Positions 13,601-25,600 of a DNA stretch of 64,000 nt are shown here, in pieces; positions within the stretch are counted from its first letter, which is position 1, and every line of letters begins with the position of its first letter. Under the pieces are notes generated by a model. It was not told the DNA's origin. It made no database searches and saw only the letters and a program-made list of their open reading frames with translations. The stretch covers positions 62,001-126,000 of the forward strand of contig JASANC010003487.1 in NCBI GenBank assembly GCA_030248135.1. The letters run 5' to 3'. This DNA comes from Theristus sp. LFF4_11. Lineage: Eukaryota > Nematoda > Chromadorea > Monhysterida > Xyalidae. Position numbers and translations under genes: made by a program.

Positions 13601-16600
13601 CGCGGCGTCCGCCGGCAGGTCAGGATTGGTCGGCCGACCACACCTCGCCATTGGTCGATAATAACAAGAATAACAATAAAAAAATGATATTTCACCAATC
13701 AATCAATATCGTTTTCTTAATGAAAGAGAAATAATCACAATAACCGTAACACACACGCCGGAGCAGAATTACTATTAACAAACTGGTCGACAGCGAAAAA
13801 CCAAAAACAGAACCCACCATGAACGTATTGCGGCCGCGCCGTTTCCGCCGCGACCACCTCCGCACGCACTCGTCCGGCGTCCATCAGCAGCCGTCAAGTT
13901 CGCATCAACTGCAAGCGTCCGCTCGCGTCTACTCATCAGCAGACATCAGCTACAATCAGCATGGTCGTCCGAATACTCATCACAACAACCAGCATCACGC
14001 CTATCCGTCGGCCTATCGAGACGCGAGCTACCAACAATTGACTGGCACAGCCGCAGAGGCAGCCGCCGCCGTTCACCAATACGACCGAAGCCAGACGGTT
14101 CGCCAGACTGTCCGGTTAGCCGCAGATGCAGCCGGTTACGCACCGGCGCCGCTTCTGGCGCCGCCCCAACCGCAACTGGCCATCGGCGAATCGTTGACGT
14201 TCCACGGGCGCGTCGACGTGAACAGTTCGCACGGCGTTGTCGGCAGTCCGATCTTGTTCGTGCTGACGTTGACCGGTAAACGGAGGTTGCGAGAGAGAAT
14301 GTGCATTTGTTTGGGGTTCATTGGTGGAGTGTTTGCATGTTGGTTGTGTTGCTTTTTGTCGATTTCGGTTTCGCTTGGAATGACGGAAAATCTGCGTTTC
14401 ACACGCGCCCAGACAAATGAATTGATCAACTCGTGAGGCATTGCCGGTGATTAATCCTATGGTTACTCGACAGATTTGTGGAGCTCTTTCCTTGAATAAT
14501 ATTTTTCTCGGTACGCCACGACTTTTTCAACAACATTTTGGACATTGCCTATACCTACATGCGTTAAATAATTCCTTTATTTGGAATCCCGTGTTGTAAC
14601 TTTTCTTTGTGCCGTTTTTGTTTGCTTTTTTCTTATTCTACCTTTGGTACACCCCGCACCCCGATTAACTTGTGATTGCAATGCGCTTTTACCCGATTGA
14701 ATCAACCCAATCATTCAACTCAATTTCATGGACCATACAAACGAACACACACCTCACTCCAACTGACCAGAAGTTACTAAAAGTTCATGCCAATTGCGAG
14801 AGGAACACGTTAGTTCAATGAAGGAAAAGCATCGTTGGATTAGCTTATTATTCATCAACAGTCCTGGTCGAGTTACCGTGTTACTTTTGCTTCAAGTGTT
14901 CGTACAATCACACCACACAAACACACCCAGCAAACCGTCCGCTGCGACGCGCGCTGTGCGCATAATATCGCATGCCTGTGTGTTTGTTACCGACTGTGCA
15001 ACATTCAGTTGAAAATCACGTATCGTGAAAGAAAGTACACGGTTTTCCAGACTGGGACACAAGTTTTTCGTTCTAGCCAATTGAAGAAAACACAATTCGT
15101 TGCCACTTGCAGCACTCGTATCGAGTCCACGAATTTCACCAACGGGTAGCGACCTCCGTGTCGAGTGGCAATCGCAGGGACAGGCTCAGGGCATCTACGG
15201 TTACAGAGTGCAATTTCGGACACCATCTGGCAGATGGACCGATTACGGGTATGATGAGTCTTGAGTAAGATTTGAGTGATTCATCCGGACCTGGGTTGAT
15301 TCTTTGAACCAAGTTGTGCATTGATTCGTTGGGTTGTCAAGAGACAGAGGTTTCACGAGACGAGACGAGAAATGCCTCGTGGCAACCCAATTTACTGGTA
15401 CCGACAGCAGACGCCACCGACCACTTTCGTTATCAACGGAATTTGTTTCTTTAACCATTTCTAATTTCATCAAAATTCAGAAACGTCGTGCCATACCGCG
15501 GCGAAAACGTGCGCTACCATCAAATCCTCCAGAACCTTCCGACCGGTCAGACGTATTACGTTCGAGTTCAAGTGCTCGATCGAAACCAACAGATCATATT
15601 TACCAGTCCGGAAGCAAGCGCCAGAACGACTTGTCAAAGTAAGGGGTGGATATAGTTTCAACAATTCTTCAGAAGTGACCGAAAATCAAATCACGTCACG
15701 TCACGTCACGTCACGTCACGTCACGTCACGTCACGTCAAGTCAAGTCACGTCACACGTCACGTCACGTCACGTCACGTCACGTCACGTCACGTCACGTCA
15801 AGTCAAGTCACGTCACACGTCACGTCACGTCACGTCGCAAATTTCTCACTGACTGCAACAATGTCACTTTCAGGTCCGCGCGAGCCGCCGCGCAACATTC
15901 GCCTGACCGCTCCAGATCCGAGTCACGTCCGGGTGACGTGGGAGCTGCCGCCGAACAGCGGCTGGAACTGCAACGAGATCAGCGTCGAGCTCGAGGTGAT
16001 CGAGCCGCGCGCGCAGGCCGGCCAGCAGCCGCAGCGATTCGACGCGCGACAGACGACGCACGTGCTGAAGAGTCGCCCGAACGAGAACTGGTCGATTCGA
16101 ATGCGAACGGTGAACAACGGAGGCTCCAGTGGTTGGTCGCAGCCGGCGATCGTACGGACGAGTCCGGCCGGTTGGTTTTTGGAGACAATTCGGCTTTGTT
16201 TGGCGTGAGATAGTCGGGCCAAGGGTCCTCTTTTGACGGGTCGACGTTAAAAAAAATTTATTTAATTTTTTTTTAATTTAATTATTCGCGCACCGGTTTC
16301 GGAAACCATAAGGTACCAAACTCCGGCGGAAATTGATAGTTCACGCTAAGCGTCACGTTTTCGAATATCTCCGTTTCTATACGTTTTAACTTGTTTGTTT
16401 GTACGTCGACATATAGCCCTTAAGAAGTCTCGTGAATCAACAAGTTTTCTTACGAAGCAAAAACTTCGTTCAGGCGAACTGATCATCAATCTCCGATCGA
16501 CGTTGACACGCGGACAGCCGTATCTAACCTGGGAAAGTATTGCCGGTGTCTCGGATCTCGTCTCGCACTACAAAGTGTTCTATTCGTTGGATAGCCGTGA

Positions 16601-19600
16601 TTGGATCGCAGTGCCGAATGGCAGAGTGAGTTTTTGTTTATTGAAAAAATCTGCAGTTTGTTTCAGCTGAGAAAAATGAAGTGGAACGACGTTTATGGAA
16701 ATGGACTGCAATTACATTCTTATAACATCACAATACACTACACAAAGGTTGAAAGAGACAATGTTCACAATTGAGTTTGTTTGTGTACCGTGCAACTGTT
16801 TGTTGATACAACAGATGCACTGTCTTCAGAAAAAAACATTTTTTCCAATCATCAGCTTACGATAAAAAACATCCACACAGGTGGTTTACTCCGGCGACCA
16901 GCATCCGTACATGCTGCCGTTGACCGGTCTACCGGAAGGTCGCAGCGTCTTCCTGCGCGTCAAGGTGATCGACTACAACAATGGGGAGGCGTTCATCAGT
17001 GCGCCGGTGACGGCAGAGATACCGGCGAAATGCCAGAAGCCGGCGCACGCGCCCGTCGACTTGAACGTGCAGAGCACTGGGCCGACGCAAGTGCGTGTCA
17101 CGTGGCGGGTGAGTGGACTGGTTTTTTTGGTGGGTGAACTGGTTTTTTTGGTGGGTGAACTGGTTTTTTGGTGGGTGAACTGGTTTTTTTGGTGGGTGAA
17201 CTGGTTTTTTGGTGGGTGAACTGGTTTTTTTGGTGGGTGAACTGGTTTTTTTGGTGGGTGAACTGTTTTTTTTGGTGGGTGAACTGTTTTTTGGTGAGTG
17301 AATTTAACCTCCATTTCGGAGACGTTATGATAATATAATGATCAGCGAAGCGAGTAATGTCTTGAAACTCAGCCTCTAATGTGAAAGTCTCTCCTGTAGC
17401 TGAGTCGTACTTCCGTAGGACTGAGCTCCGCTTAGAGGGTGGATCGGCAATTTCTGGCAGGACAAAAATGTTCACTTGATGGCATATTTGCGCTTCCAGG
17501 CCCAAAAAACATCCTCTTCAATAAAGCTGTCGTCAGGCCCTCTCACCAGCAACAACCCCAAAAAAAACGCATCCCGCCATTTTCAGCCGCTCGAACGCTC
17601 CGAGTGGAACTGCGACCGCGGCTGGTATCTGCTGAAGTACACGAACCCGACGAGCGAGGGCGTCAAGAACTTCACCGAGCGCGACAGTCAGGCGGTGTTC
17701 GACTCGCAGCCGTTCACGCGGTGGTCGTTCCGAATTCTGGCCGAGAACGCCGCCGGCCGCACGGACTGGTCGTCGCAGGTCGCCGGCGCAACGCTCGAGG
17801 GCACGCCCGGACCGCCGCGCGCCCTGCGCCACTACCAGCTGGGGCCGGCCGTGGTGCAGCTGAGCTGGACGGCGCCCGATCAGCCGAACGGACAGATCAC
17901 GTCCTACGAGATCAGCTACCAGTTGAAGTCGAAGTAAGTGCGTGATGGGTCGTTTTTTCGCGATTTTTGAGTTTTTTTTCTGGCCGCAATTGTCTGCGGC
18001 TGTCAATTTGTTCACCCGCAATGGCAATTTATTACATTAGCCAGTATAGCTGGTCACGCGGAGGAAAACCCTCTATACATAGCACTGGTATCATATCTTG
18101 CATTTTCTGACCACCTTGACCAACCCATTAGACTGATTGTGTTGACTCATACACTGTGGATTATTTTTTACGTGATCACTAACCACCGCTAAACCAATCA
18201 TTTTTCTGTTCAGGGGCATGTGCAACGATCTGCCGGAGCCACGAGTGACGGTAAACACGAATCAGCCTTCGGCGACGTCGCATCAGCTCGAAGGTCTGCA
18301 TCCACACTCCAAGTATTCGGTAACAGTCGCAGCGAAAACGAACGTCGTTGGCGAACCAGTCGCGTTGGACTTCACGACCGACACGCAAGCGCCTAAAGGT
18401 TAGATTCGTAGCTGTTGTTGATGTTTTTGGTTGTGTAACGAAAGTAAGAGGTTTGGAAAAGAGCACAATTCCCACGCCAACGCGTTGAGAGCCGGTGAAC
18501 AACAATTGGCAGTTTAGGCAATTTGAGTCGTCTTCAATCTGTTGCAATGTGCTCCGGAATTTGTGAAAAACTACAAATCAAATCCAAGCTTAAAACAAGA
18601 TTTTAATGATTAACCGATTAAAATCTGAAAATTATTCTGATTCAAAATAACGTCAGCTCCGCCACGCTCGATCATCGCGCGCAGCACCGAGCCGACTTCG
18701 GTGCAACTCAGTTGGCAAGCGCCGGCGTGTCTGGACACGAATGGCGAAATCACCGAGTACGAATATGAACTGCGAGGCGTGGATGAGTGGGCGACCGGTG
18801 AGATGCATCAGAAATCCACGCGTGACACGCGCGTCATGGTTAGTCATAAACGCTTTTATCGAGAAATGTTTGTTTCTGGAGCGTGTGATATCAGTTTACT
18901 AGAGCTTGTTTTGTCACAGCAAAGAAAATAAAATCTTTCTGAAATCAATTTTGTTATCTTTTCCTTTTAACTGAAAAAAACCTGCTCCCTATGTTTAAAT
19001 TCTCTGTGCTCATTCGGACGGATTAATAAATTTTCATTTACTGCAGATGTAGAGTTGCTCCACTTCACATTGTCATTTGTCTTGCTTTGTGTCTCTTCAG
19101 GTGCCAGCTCTGACCCCGTTCACAAGATACAAGCTTCGAGTACGTGCGTACACGACGAAAGGTCCCGGTCCGTGGTCGGTGGAGCAAACCGTGCGGACGC
19201 AGGCAGCCGGGCAACCAGGCAAGCGTCGTTATTTTTAGAAATTTGCGCAAAACCAAGTTTTTAGCATAGTTTTTGAGTTTTTTCAGATGTTCAAAATCAA
19301 TCAACAAATTAATTCAAAAAATGCTGATCAACGCGTTTTTTATTTAGGATCACCGCCACGATTGCACATTGTCGACACGACACCCGACACCGTGACGCTC
19401 ATGTGGGAGGCTCCATATCCTCCGCACGGCGAAATCGACATGTACAAGGTCTGGGAAACGCTTTTGAAAAATTTATTGATTAGTTTATTCGACACATTCC
19501 AGATGAGCAAAGCTGGGCTTGGGCACATAGCCACTTTTTTATAGTAAATGAGCATACGTGCATAAGTAGATTGAATGATTGGCTTTGATTCTTCTTTTTT

Positions 19601-22600
19601 CAATTTGTTTTTGTGGCCAACCTTCCTGTGGTTAATGCCGTCATACTTTGTCTTTATTTACAAAAAATAATCAAAATCATTTAGGTTCGTTACACGATGA
19701 GCGGCGCCCAATGGCAAGATCGCCAATTTCCGGCATCTGGTGTCATCTGTAGTCGCGGGGTTCTGCAGGCGCAACGCATTTACGACACGCAAAAGCCGCA
19801 TCACTGCGCGACGATTAACCAGTTGCGCCAGGAGCAGTTGTACGAGTTTCAGGCAAGTTTTGTTGATTCTGATTTTGAACTGGTACAGGTATGAAATGCA
19901 AACAAACCAATCGCCTATTGAGCGCATTTCAATTGTTTTCACAATTTAGGTGTCGGCTCACTTGGCAGAGGGCGACTGGGGTCCGTGGAGCATCGGAGAG
20001 TCCGCTCGCACTGGAAGCGGGCCGATTCAAATGCTTGCAGTTGATAAAGTTGGCGGTGATGCAGCAAGTGTGGAGATCAAATGGGCCGTACGACCAACCG
20101 ATCGTCCGCGTGTCATTGGATTTAAGGTTAGGGTCACTTACTGAATTTGTTCTCAATATTAGTCAAAGAAGCCTTCTACCATAACCAATGTTTTGCTAAC
20201 ACAAAACCAAAAACTTAAAATTAGTTGTCTTTGACCTTGACTTCAACCACAATGCCAGATACATTTTACCGACACTTTACCCCTTGCATGTTCGTGCACA
20301 ATTTCAGATTGTCTCTCACCCACTTGGCTCCCCGCATCGAACGCAGGAGTACATGGTCGATGGTAGTACCTATCAATACCGAATTGAACAACTCGAAGCA
20401 AATACCGAGTACAACGTGACCGTGCAAGCCCGAACTCAAACTGGCTATCACCCTGGCCGGAGCACGGTAATTCGAACGGACGAAATGAGTGAGTTTTGTT
20501 GTTAGTGTCTCTAAGAAAGTCAACGGTGTTCTTATTTTTCTAGCGATACAAACGACAATCGTGGGCGGGTAAGATGAAAAGTTGACGAGTCAACCGGGAG
20601 AGAGTGCACCTTTGTAGTTTTGCCTCCCAATCCCACTTGCTGTACATACTGTTTATTACAGTTTGTCAAACAGAGATAATGTTATCAAAGACACAAAACC
20701 AATTGTGTGTGGTTGTGTGTGGCTGCGATGGCGTCATGTCTGTCTGACAGTCTTTAATAAACAGCCTTTATATACTGTAAATGAGATTGCGCAGAAGAAA
20801 AAATTGTCGGATTAATACTACGGAATTTTAACTTCATTGTGAAGAAAACTGTTTTCTAATAACACACACAATACTTCTCTGCCACCTTTTCATCTTCCTG
20901 TGCCCCCATTTTTAAACCAGTCCGTTAGTATTTTTCTTGACGATTTTTTAAAACCAAGAATTACAACAAAAGGTGCCCTTGATCAGCCAGAATTAACACG
21001 GAGTGAAATTAATATCGCATGTAACCAACAAGAGAAAATAAACAATATACAATACTTGAATTAAGTTGATTATTTTTCTTTTCAGCTGTACCTACAATGA
21101 CGCAGCCGCCACGTGCTATAGAAGCCAAATCTACTTCAATCACATTTGAATGGCAGTCTCCAATTGACGCTCGGGCTGTTGAACAATACGTGCTAGAGTA
21201 CAGGAAAACTCCGGGAGAGGTAAAGTAAAAAAACCAATTACAATGTTAAATGCGGCTCAAACAAGAACTTCATTAAGAACAAAGAACATCACGTAGAACT
21301 TCGTAGACATTAATGCGGTTCAAACCAGGTACTGGGACTGGTCGGCCATCAATTCTCTTTGTATTCTGAGCTGAAATTAAAAAAACGAACAGATTTCTTT
21401 ACTTCAACAGCATATCCTGGGTTCTTCAAATGTTACAATTTGGCACATAAGTTTTAAAAATGTTTTCTGTTGTTCTTTTATTAGGCTTGGCATGCACACA
21501 GTCCACCAGTGCGCCACGTGCCTGGCCAACGACGTCATCAGACAACAGTTGCATTCCTGGACCCAAACACCGAGATTGAAGCGCGGGTGAAAGCGGTTGG
21601 TGGTCGCGATCGTCACGGTGAGCCGAGTCCGAGCACACACGCACGCACCGAATGCGATGCGCCGGAGATACCGCCACAGGGCGTCCGCGCTGATTCGCCT
21701 GACCCGACTGAAATACGAGTTACTTGGAGTCGACCAGGTGACAAGCACTGGGAATACCAAAACATAAATTTTGATCAAAAAACAATCGACATAATGCACG
21801 GTTGTTGTTAGGAGAGTCAGAAGCCTTCATGATATAAAAACAAAGACCAGTAACATATTTTCTGTCACAAAATTTCAAATATTTTTTGATTGATTGGTTG
21901 ACTTTTTCGACATATTGTAAGTGTCAGGCAAGCGTAAGTGTCAGGCACAAGCAAATCCAGTTTCCAGAACACTGAAGCTGAGCACACAACGAATGAGAGA
22001 ACAAAAATCATTTTATCATTTAATCTTTGTTTTTTGCCTCCGTCCGAGATACGGCGTACCACCGAGGAGCAATACACACAGTTTACTAAACGACTTCAGG
22101 CAAATCGACATGGGGTTGTGACAAAATCTCTTACGAACTATGGTATGAGGTGAGTGGCGAGGGTGCGCCGAGGACAGTACCCATAGACGGCGTTACAACC
22201 GAGTACACGTTGACTTCGAAACCGCACACGCGGTGGCAGTTCAAGTTGCGAACAAAGAATCAAGTCGGCGAGAGTCAATGGTCGCAGCCGGTTCATCTGA
22301 CAACAAAGCAGGATCGACCGGGCAAAGTGATTTTTATTTTTTAAACTTACTGAACATTCATATCGGTGGTGTTTGACTTGGCTTCAGCCGAACACAGCCT
22401 CAGTCAGCTGGAACTTAGGAACACCGATAATTTTCGATAAACTTTAGATTCGCAATCTCCTGCTCGACCCCCGCTCACCAAATACGGTGTACGCCACCTG
22501 GATGGAGCCAATCGACAAACAAGGCGTTATCGTCGGATATGACGTCAGTTATCGTCTCAAGTTCCGTGTGGCCTGTCCTGAAGAGGAACCTCGCGATGTA

Positions 22601-25600
22601 ACACGAGAATGGATCACAGTGTACAACGTGAAAGACAATGATTACATGTTGACTGGATTATTGCCGAACTCTGAGTACGAAGTGAGGGTACAGGCGCGGA
22701 CGACTGAACTTGGCCCGGGCGAAACAAAAGATGTCCGGACAAGTCCGACACGTTAGTTGGACCTTTTTTTCGTTTCGGCTATATTTTGTTTATCACAACT
22801 CTTCGGAAGTTTAAACAAAATTTTGTCTCTTCTGTGTGTTCCCAGAAACTAAACCTAGCAAAATTATTTTCAGCACCAAGCGCGCCTCCGCTGGATCTGC
22901 AAGAAAAGTACAAACTGGAGCGAGAATTGAGTTTCTCCTGGCAGGAAGTTGAATGTTCACAACGTCACGGTGTGATCACGAATTATGAGTATGAACTGCT
23001 TGGCTTGGACAACTGGGCAAAACTGCAACGCCAGATTGCTAATACATCGCAACTTTCTGTGAATATTTTTAACTTTTTTATCTGTTTTTTTGCTCCACGA
23101 ATTGCTGAGTTTGCAGACGTAAAAAGAAATTAGTTTCATGCTTGATGCGGCAATTTAAAAATGGCTAAGTGGCCCAAGTCATATTTCAGGAGCCCGTGTC
23201 ACTTCACGAATTCTGAATTTCTGTCAAGCATGAGACCTTTTTTCTGCTATGCACTGAGTCGCAGAGCTCTGTTAAGATAAAAGTTGTTCAATGCAGCCAC
23301 TTTTAACATTTGTTTCAGGTTGATATTGATGGCTTGATTCCATACACAAAGTATGTGATGCGACTAAAAGCGTATAACAGTGCCGGTGGTGGACCAAACA
23401 CTGAGAACCTCGAAGTGCAAACTGCGCCAGCAGGTGGTGCATCTTGTATTTTAAAACTGTCTAGTTTATTTTATAATTGGTCCTATGGTTAGTTGCTTGA
23501 TGTAGTTGATCAACATGTTTTCCATCGCTGCAAGAGTCTTTTTAAAACAAACAAATACACAACTCTGGCATTTACAGAAGCCCCACCCGAACCTCAAGAC
23601 TTGGTCGTTCTGCAAGAAGGCACAAGCTTCTTCAGTGTCAGTTGGATTCCTCCATATCCACCGTTTGGCCCGTTGGATAGTTACAAAGTTCGTTACCACA
23701 AAGTGTCGTTTCACGGTCAGAACGACTGGATCGTTCACGAACACATAAAATCCGATACTCGATTCGAGTGCGATGTGGATCAACCAAACTATCGAGTTTG
23801 CTACAATATCACTGGACAGGATCCGGGACAGCAGTTCAGGTAGTGTGTTTCAGTGAACTTGTATAGACTGAGATACACATTTCAAAATTTGTTCAGCTAC
23901 CTCCGAAGAACATGTTGGAGCTCAAAATCAATCTTTCTCAACAGCAAGCCAAATGGTTGAACTTGACCTGAGTTTTTAACAAGTCAGACAGCAAGCAATT
24001 CAACAGCAAGTTTGTCAGAATTTTAAATTATTGAGTTCATTGCAGAGTTCAAGTGGCGGCCAAAATCAGCGGCGGCGTTTACGGCAAATGGGCAGAAGTG
24101 GTAACAGCGAACACGCTCGAAATCATACCGGGTGCTCCGGAAACAATCGGACTCCGCGAAAAGACTGACCGCATGCTAAAAGTTTGGTGGGAACCACCGC
24201 GAGAGATGCCGGAGCGTGTAACGCAGTACAAGGTGTCGATCAAACCGTGCGACGCGCCGGTTGATGGCGATCCGAAGACATACACCGTGGACGGACGTAT
24301 CACGGAGTTCCAGATTGAAGCGTTAGAGCCAGAGACCTGCTACAATGTCAGCGTGCAAGCTGGAACAAGCCGCGGTTTCGGCCGTGGTCGGTCAAAACAA
24401 ATGATGACGGATCATTTCGAAGTTCCGGCAGTTGGAACGGCTCCAACGGTGACTGCGCTCGGCGCTGACACCCTCAATGTTGAATGGCCGGGCGTAGTCG
24501 ATCCGACTTCCAGGGTGAACGGTGCGCTTTTTATATAAATCCTCAAATTGTTTGTGTTTTTTATGTTCAAGATAAATTTTGAATCAGTTGTTCAAAACCA
24601 GTCAGGTTGTTTTATAGGTGTTACTTTTAGGCTACATCCTTGAGTTCCGTCGCATAGACGTGCCAACGTGGCAACCGTTCGGTGATCTTGTTCACCACGA
24701 TCCGGTCAAGAGAATGTATTACGAAAAGATCAGCGGACTGGACGCGGACACTACATACTTAGTTAGAGTTAAAGTCGTTGACAAGAACAAACGAGAAAGC
24801 CAACCAAGCCCACAAGCAGAAGCGCGCACTGGCTGTGCTCCACCAACAATGCCGCCGTCAGTTCCAAGACTGGATGCTGCGAATGCGCAGGAGGTCTGCT
24901 AAGATAGATTGTCAAACGAATCATTTTTTCACTCATTTGAGCAAAATACTCGTGTACGTAGTCAATGAACATTGAACATTGAACATACTAACATTGAAGG
25001 TCCGCTTCACCTGGGTTGCACCGCCTTCATACACGTGGATGTGTAGTTCTATTAAATATCGAGTCGAATATCGCAATGGAACGCTGGCAGGCTGGGAACA
25101 CGCCGAGTACCCGGGTTCTGCAAACGAAGCAACATTCCAGTCAAAGCCATTCACTAAGTGGACAGTCCGAATTCGAACCGAAAATCAAGTGGGACATTCG
25201 GATTACGGTGAGGAGATGTCGTTGACGACGCCAGAAGATGCGCCAGGACCGGTGACTGATGTTGATGGAGATTCGGAAGGTGAAATATTGACTGTTTGAA
25301 CTTTTCCTTTTAACTGACGAAATCTGACTATTTTTTACATTTCAATGTATTGATGATATAGTTTAGACCACAAATGCAAATAAACCAAAACCGTAAATAA
25401 CAGATAAACCAACTGTGACGTCTCACCCTTTTTAGGCCCCGACTCAATCCAGGTTCATTGGCGGAAACCAAAAGAGCCGAACGGCAACATCAAGGGCTAC
25501 TTAGTCGTCTACAGACTGAAGTCGCGAGGCGCTTGTGCGACGCAGCCGAGTCAACCAATTGTTAAAACGGTTGTCAGTGAAAAAGCGGAGCTAGACGATC

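Larger units (their letters stand above)
4641..15112. other. 10.5-kb intron of the let-805-like gene
   Basis: The exon ending at 4,640 and the exon starting at 15,113 can join directly in phase 1. The span is mostly AT-rich sequence. It also holds a SINE (4,690-4,848), foldback and TA-flanked MITEs, one candidate signal-peptide exon (8,519-8,726) and two GC-rich candidate exons (13,367-13,618 and 13,811-14,275). Elsewhere (about 5,000-5,550, 5,900-8,450, 8,830-10,130 and 11,850-13,350) I see nothing I can support beyond short (TTG)n and (CA)n runs. Confidence 0.6.

Noticed and set aside
15675..15860. A repetitive protein of Thr-Ser-Arg-His-Val units.
   Set aside because: It is a translation of the TCACG satellite inside an intron; both flanking exons are joined without it.
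22147..22156. GAG|GTGAGT inside exon 23 as a real donor.
   Set aside because: Reading through keeps a continuous FN3 domain with all expected strands, so the site is probably unused.
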